From contig NZ_JACYTQ010000001.1 of NCBI RefSeq assembly GCF_014841125.1, positions 992,001 through 1,056,000 on the forward strand: a stretch of 64,000 nucleotides of DNA. The letters are read 5' to 3'. The stretch's first letter is position 1. Every line of letters begins with the position of its first letter. A model generated the notes under the pieces. It saw nothing but the letters and a program-made list of their open reading frames with translations. It was not told the origin of the DNA and searched no databases. This DNA is from Echinicola arenosa (GTDB taxonomy: Bacteria; Bacteroidota; Bacteroidia; Cytophagales; Cyclobacteriaceae). The translations under genes and the position numbers were made by a program. Below are positions 43,892-53,400 of the stretch, one piece after another.

Positions 43892-44839
43892 ATGATGAAG
43901 AAGACAATTAAGCATACATTACTTCTAGTAGTGGTTATCGCACTTGGTGCCTGTGGCAGGTTCTATAAACTTGAAAAAAGCACCAACTGGGACGAACTAT
44001 ATACCGCCGCGAACGAATATTACCAGGAAGGAGAATATAACAAAGCCATTATTCTCTATGATAAGGTTTTGCCGGTTATTAGGGGAAGTGAAAAGTCAGA
44101 ATTGGCACAGTTCAATTATGCCTATGCTCATTTTAGGTTGAAAAGATACATTGAAGCGGCAAGCTATTTCAACACTTTCTTTGAAAGCTATAGCCGTAGT
44201 CCAATGGCAGAGGAAGCCCTTTTCATGCATGCTTATTCCCTTTACATGGACGCTCCAGACTACAATCTGGATCAAAAAAGTAGTAGAGAAGCAGTAGCGG
44301 CCATCCAGCAATTTATCAATCGATTCCCGCAGTCGGACTCCTATGAAAGGGCTATGACCATGATCAATGATTTACAGGAAAGATTTGAGAAAAAAGCATA
44401 CGAGGAAGCCCAAATGTATTACCGATTGACAGAAGGGCTTTTCCCTGGCCAATTCTACCTTGCATGCATTGTCAACTTCCAAAACTTTGCCAAGACCTAT
44501 CCTAACAGTGAGCACAATGAAGAATTGGCTTACAAACTTGTCGAAGTAAGCAGTGCCTATGCAGAAAGAAGTATTTTCACCAAAAAAGAAGAACGCCTAA
44601 ACCAAGCACTTGAATTCGGTGACAACTTCAAAAGAAAATTCCCAAAGAGTCTTTATAATAATGAAGTCAATACGCTTGTTGAAAAAACTAAATCGGAGCT
44701 TTCTGAGCACCAAAGTCTGAAAAAGCAGTACGATGAAATCAGGAAGTTAGAACAGGCTTCAAAAGCCAAAAGAGAAGCAGAAGAAAAAGAAACTGAGCAA
44801 TCAGTAACACCAACAGCAACTCCGGAAGGCACCAATTAA
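43892..44839 (+). CDS. bamD: Outer-membrane assembly lipoprotein BamD
   Basis: Lipoprotein of the BAM complex that works with BamA to insert outer-membrane proteins. The 315 residues from ATG 43892 begin with a lipobox signal (TLLLVVVIALGACG). Tetratricopeptide repeats follow, about residues 35-250 (WDELYTAANEYYQEGEYNKA; YAYAHFRLKRYIEAASYF; SYERAMTMINDLQERFEKKA). The C-terminal 40 residues are charged and coiled-coil-like (LEQASKAKREAEEKETEQS). A TTG two codons upstream is not used if the promoter is as read. It is first of a run with rpoZ, coaBC, the DUF4835 gene and recN. Confidence 0.93.
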   Translation: MMKKTIKHTLLLVVVIALGACGRFYKLEKSTNWDELYTAANEYYQEGEYNKAIILYDKVLPVIRGSEKSELAQFNYAYAHFRLKRYIEAASYFNTFFESYSRSPMAEEALFMHAYSLYMDAPDYNLDQKSSREAVAAIQQFINRFPQSDSYERAMTMINDLQERFEKKAYEEAQMYYRLTEGLFPGQFYLACIVNFQNFAKTYPNSEHNEELAYKLVEVSSAYAERSIFTKKEERLNQALEFGDNFKRKFPKSLYNNEVNTLVEKTKSELSEHQSLKKQYDEIRKLEQASKAKREAEEKETEQSVTPTATPEGTN

Positions 44840-44870
44840 TCAATTCCAAAGCAAATAAATCAATATCAAT

Positions 44871-45191
44871 ATGGCAGTTAATCCTTCAATCATCACAAGA
44901 GACCTTGACAAGGTCGCTGAAATCTCAGGTAACTTGTATGAGTCTCTTCATGTTGTTTCTCAAAGAGCCAAACAGATTTCTTTGGACACAAAAGAAGAAT
45001 TAAACAACAAACTTTCTGAATTCGCTTCCACTGTAGACAACTTGGAAGAAGTATTTGAGAACAAAGAGCAAATCGAAATTTCTAAATTCTATGAAAGAAT
45101 GCCTAAGCCATCTACTTTGGCTATGGAGGAATTCATTGAAGGAAAAGTACATTTCCGTCGCCCAGAGGAAAACAGCGAAGAAGAACTTTAA
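44871..45191 (+). CDS. rpoZ: RNA polymerase omega subunit (Bacteroidota type)
   Basis: Small 106-residue RpoZ-family protein that stabilises beta-prime in RNA polymerase. It has the omega N-terminal region SIITRDLDKVAEISGNLYESLHVVSQRAKQI and Bacteroidota-specific additions: a Leu/Glu helix (LNNKLSEFASTVDNLEEVFEN) and an acidic tail. It sits 31 nt after bamD and 9 nt before coaBC, a common arrangement of omega genes in other phyla. Confidence 0.88.
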   Translation: MAVNPSIITRDLDKVAEISGNLYESLHVVSQRAKQISLDTKEELNNKLSEFASTVDNLEEVFENKEQIEISKFYERMPKPSTLAMEEFIEGKVHFRRPEENSEEEL

Positions 45192-45200
45192 AATCAAACT

Positions 45201-46415
45201 ATGGAGCTGCAAGGCAAGAGAATATTACTTGGCGTAACAGGTAGCATTGCCGCCTATAAAGCAGCTCACTTGACCAGATTATTGGTCAAAGAAGGAGCTG
45301 AAGTGCAAATTATAATGAGCACTTCAGCTCTTGGTTTTATTACCCCCCTTACACTTTCGACACTTTCCAAGAGACCTGTCTATCATCAGTTTCACAAAAA
45401 CGAAACCGGTGAATGGAATAATCATGTAGAACTAGGACTGTGGGCTGATCTTTTTCTAATTGCTCCTTTAAGCGCCAGCTCCTTATCTAAACTTGCCAAT
45501 GGCAACTCAGATAATTTGCTCACTGCCACTTATCTTTCTGCCCGCTGCCCTGTCATGTTAGCTCCAGCAATGGACTTGGACATGTACCAACATCCTTCCG
45601 TTAAGATCAATTTAACTAAAGTTCAAGAATATGGCAATGTCATATTAGAAGCTGAAAGTGGTGAGCTTGCTAGTGGCTTAAGCGGACAAGGCAGAATGAT
45701 GGAGCCAGAAAACATCCTTGATTACGTCAGAAAGCATTTCGGCACTAATCAAAATGATTTTACCGGTAAAAAAGTTTTGATTACTGCAGGACCAACACAA
45801 GAAGCCATAGACCCTGTGAGGTTTATTGGAAATCATTCCAGTGGAAAAATGGGCATTGCCTTGGCAGAAAACCTCGCCAAAAGGGGAGCTTCCATTACCT
45901 TGATCCTTGGACCAAGCCAGTCTAAAGTAAACCACCCTAATATCCGCACCATACCTGTCACTAGTGCTCAGGAAATGTTCGGTGAGTCACTGTCACATCA
46001 TGAAGTAAACGATATCTGTATCTTTGCCGCAGCAGTAGCAGACTATGCTCCTATGGAACCTGCTAGTGAAAAGATTAAAAAGTCAGACGAAAGAATGACC
46101 ATCACTCTAAAGAAGAATGTGGACATTGCCGCTAGCTTGGGAGAACGAAAAGCTTCGAACCAAACCCATGTTGGGTTTGCATTGGAGACACAACAAGAAG
46201 AGGAGAATGCTCTAGCCAAATTAAGGAAGAAGAACCTTGACATGATCGTGCTCAATTCTATGAGAGACCGTGGATCGGGCTTTAAGCATGATACAAATAA
46301 GATAACCATTTACCTCAGAACGGGAGAGAAGGTTGTGTCTGTCCTCTTACCCAAAACCGACATCGCTAAACTGATAGTTGACACCCTAAAAAAACAATTG
46401 CTTAAGAAAATTTGA
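45201..46415 (+). CDS. coaBC: Bifunctional phosphopantothenoylcysteine decarboxylase/synthetase
   Basis: Two consecutive CoA-biosynthesis steps in one 404-residue protein. The N-terminal CoaC flavoprotein domain (1-180) shows LLGVTGSIAAYKAAHLTRLL, active-site His in HVELGLWADLFLIAPLSASS, NLLTATYLSARCPVMLAPAMD and the Met/Pro clamp. The C-terminal CoaB domain (about 185-404) shows VLITAGPTQEAIDPVRFIGN, FAAAVADYAP, KKNVDIAASLG and FALETQQEEENALAKLRKKN. It is next to omega as in many bacteria. Confidence 0.96.
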   Translation: MELQGKRILLGVTGSIAAYKAAHLTRLLVKEGAEVQIIMSTSALGFITPLTLSTLSKRPVYHQFHKNETGEWNNHVELGLWADLFLIAPLSASSLSKLANGNSDNLLTATYLSARCPVMLAPAMDLDMYQHPSVKINLTKVQEYGNVILEAESGELASGLSGQGRMMEPENILDYVRKHFGTNQNDFTGKKVLITAGPTQEAIDPVRFIGNHSSGKMGIALAENLAKRGASITLILGPSQSKVNHPNIRTIPVTSAQEMFGESLSHHEVNDICIFAAAVADYAPMEPASEKIKKSDERMTITLKKNVDIAASLGERKASNQTHVGFALETQQEEENALAKLRKKNLDMIVLNSMRDRGSGFKHDTNKITIYLRTGEKVVSVLLPKTDIAKLIVDTLKKQLLKKI

Positions 46416-46457
46416 TTCCAAGTTTATTTTTTAACTTTAAAGCAATACCAAGTACCT

Positions 46458-47360
46458 ATGAGATTCAAATTATCTTTATTCTTTTTCATTATCCTTACTT
46501 CAAAAGTAAGTGCACAAGAACTCAACTTTACCGTAACGATCAACAGTGACCGGGCGAGAACCCAGAATAAAGACATCTTTGACCAGATGAAAAACTCCTT
46601 CGAGCAATTCCTCAATGGAAGAAGCTGGACCAATGACCAATTTGATCCTGAAGAAAGAATCAAAGGGAACATGCTGGTAACGATCAATGATATGCCCCAG
46701 GTCGGTTTCTTTGAAGCAACTGTTCAGATCCAAGCCGTAAGGCCAGTCTATGGATCCAGCTATGAAAGCTTGGCCTTTAATTTTGTGGATCGAAATTGGA
46801 GCTTCGAGTTTTTGGAGTCCCAACCAATGGAATTTAACAGATATTCTCATTTAAGTGAAATCACTTCCTTGCTTGCCTATTATGCCTATATAGTCATTGG
46901 CATTGATTACGACACTTTTGCTCCAGAAGGAGGTGAGCCTTATTTTGAAATTGCCAATAATATCGTTTCCAATGCGCAGCAATCTTCCCGCCCGGGCTGG
47001 GAGCAAAACCCAAGTAATAAAAGAAACCGTTATTGGTTGATCGACGAGCTCTACAGCGCCCAAGTAACCAGACCTGTTAGGGACGCTTACTACCTGATGC
47101 ACCGTTTAGGAATGGATCAACTTACCAAAAAGCCAGCGGAAGCCTATCAGAACATCCTGGAAGCATTGAAAAAACTGGAAGAGGTAAACAGAACCCAACC
47201 TAACAGTATCCTGACCATTACCTTTATGGATGCTAAATCTGATGAGATCAGCAAAATTCTTAAAAATGCTCCCGATGAGATCAAAGAACAGGCGGTGAGC
47301 ATTCTACTAAAAGTAGACCCTAACAATGCCAGAAAATACAATGACATCCTAAAAGGATAG
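46458..47360 (+). CDS. Secreted DUF4835 family protein
   Basis: A 300-residue periplasmic or outer-membrane protein with a signal peptide (LSLFFFIILTSKVSAQ). The family core includes NFTVTINSDRARTQNKDIFD, FNRYSHLSEITSLLAYYAYI and PGWEQNPSNKRNRYWLIDEL. The family is confined to Bacteroidota and typically lies between coaBC and recN. I recall some annotations naming it PorD of type IX secretion, but I am not certain enough to give the symbol. Topology beyond the signal is soluble. Confidence 0.8.
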   Translation: MRFKLSLFFFIILTSKVSAQELNFTVTINSDRARTQNKDIFDQMKNSFEQFLNGRSWTNDQFDPEERIKGNMLVTINDMPQVGFFEATVQIQAVRPVYGSSYESLAFNFVDRNWSFEFLESQPMEFNRYSHLSEITSLLAYYAYIVIGIDYDTFAPEGGEPYFEIANNIVSNAQQSSRPGWEQNPSNKRNRYWLIDELYSAQVTRPVRDAYYLMHRLGMDQLTKKPAEAYQNILEALKKLEEVNRTQPNSILTITFMDAKSDEISKILKNAPDEIKEQAVSILLKVDPNNARKYNDILKG

Positions 47361-47410
47361 CTGGTTTTTGATTACTTTTACCCCAAATCAAAGAAAACCG
47401 ATTTTACTGT

Positions 47411-49060
47411 ATGCTAAAGAACCTGAGCATCTCTAATTATGCTTTAATAGAAACTTTGGAAATGGCGCCCTCTTCTGCGCTGAATATGATTACGGGCGAA
47501 ACAGGAGCTGGTAAATCCATCATGCTAGGTGCTCTTGGACTGCTTTTAGGAAATAGGGCAGATACGAAAGCATTATTTGATAATTCCAAAAAATGTATCA
47601 TTGAAGGTGTCTTTGAGATTGGAAACTATGGATTAGAGACTTTTTTTGAAGAGGAAGACCTTGATTTCGAAACTCCATGTATTATCAGAAGGGAAATCGC
47701 TCCTTCAGGAAAGAGCCGGGCATTTGTCAATGACACGCCCGTTAGACTGGAAATTCTAAAGACATTGGGTAAAGCGCTTATGGACATCCACTCTCAGCAT
47801 GATAATCTCATGTTGGGAGCAGGTGAATATCAACTGAGCTTAATTGATGCTTTTGCCCAGACAAAAACAGAAAAAGCAAAGTATAGCGATGCTTACAAAA
47901 CCTATAAAAAAGCGAAAAAGGCGTTTGAAAAGCTTTCTCATGAAGCCGCTGAACTCAGAAAAGAAGCTGACTTCAATCAGTTCCAATTAGAAGAACTTTC
48001 AACTCTACAGCTTCAAAAAGGTGAACAAGAAGAACTTGAGAATGAACAAGAAATTCTTGACAATGCCGAAGACATCAAATCAAAAATCAATGAAAGCCTT
48101 CAATTATTAAATGGTGAAGAGTTGGGTGCAGCCAATGTGCTCATGCAAGTCAATCAAGTCATTCAAAACCTAAGTAAGTACAGCCATCGTTTTGATGAAT
48201 TAAAAGAAAGATTTAATAGTATTTGTATTGAAGTTGATGACATCGCTGCTTCATTGGAGGATGAAGACAGCAAAATAGAAGTGGATTTTGATAAGCTGGC
48301 AGAAATCCGAGAAAGACTAAGTAAAATTTATCAATTGCAAAAAAAGCATGGTCTGCAGACCGTGGAGGAGCTAATCGATCTTGAAAAAGAATTGGCAGAC
48401 AAAGCGTTCCAAATAGACAACCTTGATGAGGAGTTGGAAGGCTTACAAAAAGTCACAGAAAAGGCTTGGAATGAACTGACTATTGCCGCAGAGAAACTTT
48501 CTCAGAAACGTCAAAAAAGCTTTAATGATTTTTCAGGACAAATCACAAGCCTATTGGCCCAACTCGGAATGGAAAATGCCAAGCTTGACATTTCCCATCA
48601 TATTTCCGAGCCAAACCCTAGCGGCATTGATCACATTGAAATCTTATTCTCTGCCAATAAAGGCATTAAGCCTCAGCCCATCAAGCAGGTGGCTTCCGGT
48701 GGAGAATTCTCCAGATTGATGTTTGCCATCAAATATATTATGGCAGATAAAGTTGCCCTTCCAACCTTGATTTTTGATGAAATCGACACAGGCATTTCTG
48801 GAGAAGTCGCTTTACAAATGGTCTTGATGATGCAGCAAATTGCTCAAGAGCATCAAGTTATCTGCATTAGTCATTTACCGCAAGTAGCAGCCAAAGGAGA
48901 CAAACATTATTTTGTCTTTAAAGATAACAGTGCCCATAAAACGATCAGTAAAATCAAAACTTTGGACGATGAAGAACGGGTTTTGGAAATTGCAAAAATG
49001 ATTGCGGGAGCCAATCCGTCAGAAAGTGCCCTAAAAAGCGCCATGGATTTATTAAAGTGA
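47411..49060 (+). CDS. recN: DNA repair protein RecN
   Basis: SMC-like ATPase active in double-strand break repair. The 549 residues have Walker A (MITGETGAGKSIMLGALGLL) at residues 28-48, then coiled coils about 150-220 and 285-350. The C-terminal ABC signature (QVASGGEFSRLMFAIKYIM) and Walker B (LIFDEIDTGISGEVA) follow, then HQVICISHLPQVAAKGDKHY. Both half-sites are intact. Confidence 0.97.
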   Translation: MLKNLSISNYALIETLEMAPSSALNMITGETGAGKSIMLGALGLLLGNRADTKALFDNSKKCIIEGVFEIGNYGLETFFEEEDLDFETPCIIRREIAPSGKSRAFVNDTPVRLEILKTLGKALMDIHSQHDNLMLGAGEYQLSLIDAFAQTKTEKAKYSDAYKTYKKAKKAFEKLSHEAAELRKEADFNQFQLEELSTLQLQKGEQEELENEQEILDNAEDIKSKINESLQLLNGEELGAANVLMQVNQVIQNLSKYSHRFDELKERFNSICIEVDDIAASLEDEDSKIEVDFDKLAEIRERLSKIYQLQKKHGLQTVEELIDLEKELADKAFQIDNLDEELEGLQKVTEKAWNELTIAAEKLSQKRQKSFNDFSGQITSLLAQLGMENAKLDISHHISEPNPSGIDHIEILFSANKGIKPQPIKQVASGGEFSRLMFAIKYIMADKVALPTLIFDEIDTGISGEVALQMVLMMQQIAQEHQVICISHLPQVAAKGDKHYFVFKDNSAHKTISKIKTLDDEERVLEIAKMIAGANPSESALKSAMDLLK

Positions 49061-49183
49061 TATCACTGTATCACAACACATTAGAGATGTCAAAAACAGA
49101 TTTATCAATACAATCTCATCTGTTTGGGTAAAATTTTATTTATTTTTACGGACTAATAAGCGAAATCAATTAAAAAACATATC

Positions 49184-50002
49184 ATGCCTGAGAATCTACT
49201 GAAAGGAAAAAAAGGAATTATTACAGGCGCTTTGGATGAAAATTCCATAGCCTGGAAAACCGCTCTTAAGGCAAAAGAGCAGGGAGCTAAATTTGTCCTT
49301 ACCAATGCCCCAATCGCTATGAGAATGGGCGCCATCAACGAACTGGCAAAGGAATGTGACACTATCGTAATCCCAGCTGATGCCACTTCGGTAGAAGATA
49401 TCGAAAAACTTTATTCGGAAGCCAAAGAATATCTTGGTGATAACTTCGACTTCCTTCTTCACTCTATCGGAATGTCCCCAAACATCCGAAAAGGAAGGGA
49501 ATATGGTGACCTTAACTATGATTGGGCCATGAAATCCTATGATATTTCAGCATTATCTTTCCACAAAATGATGCAGGTAGCCGAAAAGATGGACATCATG
49601 AACGAATGGGGTTCTATCGTTGGGCTTTCATATATCGCAGCACAAAGAGTTTACCCTTTCTATACGGATATGGCCGATGCCAAAGCACTTTTGGAGAGTA
49701 TTGCCAGAGGTTTTGGATACAGATTTGGTAAAAACAAAAAAGTAAGGGTCAATACAATCTCCCAATCTCCTACTGTGACCACTGCAGGATCTGGCATTGG
49801 AGGATTCAGTTCTTTCTTCAATTTCGCCGAGTCATTGTCTCCACTAGGAAACGCTTCTGCTGAAGCTTGTGCAGAATATATTGTAACGATGTTCTCTGAC
49901 TATACCAGAATGGTCACCATGCAAAACCTTTATCATGATGGAGGTTATTCGTGCACCGGTATCTCCGAGGAGATTATGGAAAAACTTGTCGATCAAAAAT
50001 AA
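49184..50002 (+). CDS. fabI: Enoyl-[acyl-carrier-protein] reductase FabI
   Basis: NADH-dependent final reduction in each fatty-acid elongation cycle. The 272-residue SDR-fold protein shows GIITGALDENSIAWKTALKA (cofactor loop with FabI-type spacing), LHSIGMSPN and the catalytic pair Y-x6-K in YIAAQRVYPFYTDMADAKAL. RVNTISQSPTVTTAGSGIGG and YHDGGYSCTGI are also present. The C-terminal Gly-rich end is typical of FabI rather than FabL. It has its own terminator downstream. Confidence 0.97.
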   Translation: MPENLLKGKKGIITGALDENSIAWKTALKAKEQGAKFVLTNAPIAMRMGAINELAKECDTIVIPADATSVEDIEKLYSEAKEYLGDNFDFLLHSIGMSPNIRKGREYGDLNYDWAMKSYDISALSFHKMMQVAEKMDIMNEWGSIVGLSYIAAQRVYPFYTDMADAKALLESIARGFGYRFGKNKKVRVNTISQSPTVTTAGSGIGGFSSFFNFAESLSPLGNASAEACAEYIVTMFSDYTRMVTMQNLYHDGGYSCTGISEEIMEKLVDQK

Positions 50003-50003
50003 T

Positions 50004-50029
50004 AAAAAAGCTCCCCAGGGGGCTTTTTT
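50004..50029. terminator. Terminator after fabI (bidirectional)
   Basis: AAAAAAGC...GCTTTTTT with a T·G pair and CC/GG closing a small loop (50004-50029), two bases after the fabI stop. A/T runs on both sides allow use by the minus-strand pseudogene too. Confidence 0.85.
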
Positions 50030-50555
50030 CATTTCATATCATACCATAGCTGTATCAATCCAGAAGGGTATGCTATGCTTTTGATTAATTTAATACCTTG
50101 CTCTGGTCTACCATCTTTAAAGAGCCTCACTCCATTTTCCACTAGATAAGGAATAACAGAGACCACCATTTTATCTATCAATTTTTTCTTTAATAGGCTG
50201 AATACCACTTCTCACCCTCCATCACAACAAGTATGCTTTCCTTCTTTTCCTTTCAGAGTTGTAACCAATTCAGTTAAACTCCCTCCATAAAATTCAAGAT
50301 CTTCATTTTTTCCGGAAACCGTCTTGTACAAAACATAACACTTCTTATTCTTATGAGGAAATGGGATTCCAAAAGAAAGTAATTTGTCATAAGTCTTTCT
50401 TCCCCAAATAAGCGTGTCAACATTTCCCTGAAAGTCTTCGCACCCATAATCCTCTCCAGGCACCTCAACCTTTGACAAAAAGTCAATATCATCCTCATCC
50501 TTGGCAATAAAGCCGTCCACGCTCAAGCGATATAGAGAATTACTTTTCTTTCCAT
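50029..50555 (-). pseudogene. Dihydrofolate-reductase-like (RibD C-domain) gene, two lesions
   Basis: Relic of a small NADPH-reductase-fold protein of the DHFR/RibD-C family, about 175 residues. From ATG 50555-50553 the first ten codons read MERKVILYIA and then hit TGA. Dropping back one base restores MSVDGFIAKDEDDIDFL at 50526 (a one-base deletion at about 50526). The frame then runs through WGRKTYDKLLSFGIPFPHK to CCDGG, where TGA (50214-50212) interrupts. Sixty further codons in the same frame complete the family end (EVVFSLLKKKLIDKMVVSVI; RLFKDGRPEQGIKL; GLIQLWYDMK). A weak promoter (TAATATTG with a TTG 18 bases up) precedes it. Confidence 0.85.
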
Positions 50556-50709
50556 TTTTGAAGCTTTTCAGTCCATATGTTCAATATTACAACCATCTAT
50601 TGTAAAACAAAAAGACTCCTGAGTTCAAACTTTTAAAATTGACAGTAAATGACCCATTGCTCAATTCATAAGATCTGGAATCTGCTATATTGTAACCACA
50701 AGGCTAAAA

Positions 50710-50737
50710 CAAAAAACGGAGTCCATTTGGACTCCGT
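50710..50737 (-). terminator. Terminator of the ilv-leu operon
   Basis: Minus strand ACGGAGTCC-AAAT-GGACTCCGT (50737-50716) is a perfect 9-bp stem followed by TTTTTTG. It lies 31 nt past the leuB stop. Confidence 0.9.
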
Positions 50738-50767
50738 CTTCAACTAATCATATCAATGGCAAAATCG

Positions 50768-51835
50768 TTATTTTAAAATCTGTTCTGCCAACCAGTCACC
50801 AACTTCTGACGTTTTATACGCCTTCTCTCCTTCTGCAATGTCCTCTGTCACTATTCCTTCAGCTAAAGAAAGGTTAACTGCATCAGAAATGGCTTTTGCT
50901 TCTTCTTTCAAATCAAAAGCATATTCGAACATCATCGCAGCAGAAAGCACAGTTGCCAATGGATTGGCGATATCTTTGCCGGCCGCTTGAGGGTAAGAAC
51001 CATGAATCGGTTCAAACAATTTGACATCTGTACCTAATGAGGCAGAAGGCATCAATCCCATAGAGCCCGAGATAACACTGGCCTCATCTGTCAAAATATC
51101 ACCGAACAAGTTTTCGGTGATCAACACATCATAAGCCTTAGGCCATTGGATCAACCTCATCGCTACTGCATCCACAAATTCATACTCTACTTTTACATCT
51201 GGATACTCTGGTTCCAATTCCTGCACTGTTTCTCTCCAAAGTCTGGAAGTAGCCAAAACGTTGGCTTTATCCACACAGGTAAGCAACTTTCTTCTTTTCT
51301 GAGCAAATTCAAAGCCCATTCTTGCTAGTCGAGTGATCTCTTCTTTGGTGTAAACATTGGTATCAAAAGCCTTGGTACCTTGCTCATTTCTACCTCTTGG
51401 CTCACCAAAATAAATACCTCCTGTGAGCTCTCTCAAAAACACAAAATCAGTACCTTCAATACGGTCCTTCTTTAAAGGAGATTTATGGATCAATGAAGGA
51501 AAAGTAAAAGTAGGTCGAACGTTAGAGAACAGCCCCAATTTCTTTCTCATAGCCAATAAACCCTGCTCAGGTCTAACTTTAGCCTTGGGGTCATTATCAT
51601 ACTTTGGGTCACCTATTGCTCCAAAAAGAACTGCATCAGATTGCACACAAACTTCATGTGTTTCATCTGGGTATGGGTTACCAGTAGCATCAATAGCTGC
51701 CGCTCCCACAATGGCTTCTTTAAAAGTTATGGTATGGCCAAATTTCTTTCCTACGGCTTTGACCACTTTCACAGCCTGATCGATTACTTCAGGGCCAATG
51801 CCATCACCTGGCAGTAGCGCTAAATTCATTTCCAT
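50768..51835 (-). CDS. leuB: 3-isopropylmalate dehydrogenase
   Basis: NAD-dependent oxidative decarboxylation of 3-isopropylmalate; LeuB enzymes also take the 3-methylmalate formed from citramalate. The 355 residues include [52 protein letters not shown], the metal-site [20 protein letters not shown] and [19 protein letters not shown]. It is the last gene of the operon. Its start overlaps the end of cimA by 32 nt. Confidence 0.97.
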   Translation of the reverse strand: MEMNLALLPGDGIGPEVIDQAVKVVKAVGKKFGHTITFKEAIVGAAAIDATGNPYPDETHEVCVQSDAVLFGAIGDPKYDNDPKAKVRPEQGLLAMRKKLGLFSNVRPTFTFPSLIHKSPLKKDRIEGTDFVFLRELTGGIYFGEPRGRNEQGTKAFDTNVYTKEEITRLARMGFEFAQKRRKLLTCVDKANVLATSRLWRETVQELEPEYPDVKVEYEFVDAVAMRLIQWPKAYDVLITENLFGDILTDEASVISGSMGLMPSASLGTDVKLFEPIHGSYPQAAGKDIANPLATVLSAAMMFEYAFDLKEEAKAISDAVNLSLAEGIVTEDIAEGEKAYKTSEVGDWLAEQILK

Positions 51836-53387
51836 ATAAGTTCGTATTTTCTGTTTTTCCGATATTCATTTGTTCAATGATGTTTAGCATTTTTTCCGTG
51901 GCCATCATTGCCGCCACAGTCTGGTCACTATCAAGACCTTTGGTCTTGATAATCCTTCCATAGTCCCAAGTGATTACAGTTTCTACAAAAGCATCTGTTT
52001 TTCCTCCAGGAGGAATACTTACACTAAAATCCGTCAACTTGGGCAAAGTTTTATTGAGTGACTTGTATATTTTATGCAATGCCAGCATAAAAGAATCAAA
52101 CTGCCCATTTCCTGAAGCATGTGCTTCATAAAATTGGTCTTTCACCTTTAGCCTTAATTGCACCGTTGGCTTAAGTCCTTTGGAATGGGTCATATGATAT
52201 CCTTCAATGAGGATATCTTTTTTGATACTGTTGTTCTGTAAAACATCCGAAATGATATAAGGCAAATCCTCCGTTGTAACCCTTTCTTTGCGATCGCCTA
52301 ATTCAATGATCTTTTGGGTCACTTTGCTAAGCTCCTCAGGCTCTAGGGAAATCCCTAGCTCCATCAGATTTTTTAGAATATTGGCTTTACCTGATGTTTT
52401 CCCTAATGCATACTTCCTTGTTCTTCCGAAACGTTCTGGAAGCAAATCATTGTAGTAAAGGTTTTTCTTGTTGTCTCCATCAGCATGAATTCCTGCTGTT
52501 TGGGTAAAGACATTCTCACCGACTACTGGTTTGTTTGAGGGTATATGAAGTCCAGAAAACTGCTCTACCAACTTGCTGATCCGATAGATTTTGTTCTCCT
52601 GAACATTCAACTTAAAATCTGTGAAATCCGTGATACTGGCTACGATACTCTCCAAGGGTGCATTTCCAGCTCGTTCGCCCAAGCCATTGATGGTACTGTG
52701 AATTCCGGAAATCCCATGATTTACAGCTTCCAATACATTGGCTACAGAGAGATCGTAATCATTGTGCGCATGAAAGTCAAAATGGATATCTGGATATTTA
52801 CTGGTAACCTCCTTCACAAAAGTCCTTACTTCTTCAGGCTTTAGAAGTCCTAAAGTATCAGGAAGCATAATTCGCTTCACCTCTTGACTCACCAAAAAGT
52901 CAATTAAACTTATGGTGTAATCCTTGGACTTACGCATCCCACTACTCCAATCTTCCAAGTACACATTTACCGCTATTCCTTTTGATGTAGCACATTCAAT
53001 GCATTTGGCAATATCAGCAAAGTGCTGCTCAGGAGTTTTCTTTAGTTGGTAGGTAAGGTGATTGAGTGACCCTTTGGTCAGAAGGTTCAATACTTTAGCT
53101 CCCGACAAAACCAACCAGTCCACTGAGGCGGGCGTGTCCACAAAGCCCAAAACCTCCACCCTATCCAAGTATCCTTTTTCAGAAGCCCAATGCGTGATTT
53201 TCTTCACCCCTTCCAGCTCCCCCTCAGAAACCCTGGCAGATGCTACCTCTATCCTGTCTACCTTCAATTCCTCCAATAGCAGCTTGGCTATCTGAAGCTT
53301 TTCAGAAGGCAAAAAGGATACACCTGAGGTCTGTTCACCATCCCTCAGTGTGGTATCCATGATTTCTATTTTCTTATGAAGACGCAT
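51804..53387 (-). CDS. cimA: Probable (R)-citramalate synthase (LeuA/CimA family)
   Basis: Condenses acetyl-CoA with pyruvate (citramalate) or 2-oxoisovalerate (isopropylmalate). The 527 residues have the DRE-TIM barrel: [38 protein letters not shown] (metal HxH) and [16 protein letters not shown]-terminal regulatory domain follows (about 390-515, [19 protein letters not shown]). Stretches such as [29 protein letters not shown] and [18 protein letters not shown] closely resemble, from memory, the characterised Leptospira citramalate synthase. They resemble E. coli LeuA much less. Substrate choice remains inference. No other leuA is in the operon. Confidence 0.78.
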   Translation of the reverse strand: MRLHKKIEIMDTTLRDGEQTSGVSFLPSEKLQIAKLLLEELKVDRIEVASARVSEGELEGVKKITHWASEKGYLDRVEVLGFVDTPASVDWLVLSGAKVLNLLTKGSLNHLTYQLKKTPEQHFADIAKCIECATSKGIAVNVYLEDWSSGMRKSKDYTISLIDFLVSQEVKRIMLPDTLGLLKPEEVRTFVKEVTSKYPDIHFDFHAHNDYDLSVANVLEAVNHGISGIHSTINGLGERAGNAPLESIVASITDFTDFKLNVQENKIYRISKLVEQFSGLHIPSNKPVVGENVFTQTAGIHADGDNKKNLYYNDLLPERFGRTRKYALGKTSGKANILKNLMELGISLEPEELSKVTQKIIELGDRKERVTTEDLPYIISDVLQNNSIKKDILIEGYHMTHSKGLKPTVQLRLKVKDQFYEAHASGNGQFDSFMLALHKIYKSLNKTLPKLTDFSVSIPPGGKTDAFVETVITWDYGRIIKTKGLDSDQTVAAMMATEKMLNIIEQMNIGKTENTNLYGNEFSATAR

Positions 53388-53400
53388 GTCTCTTTAGTTA

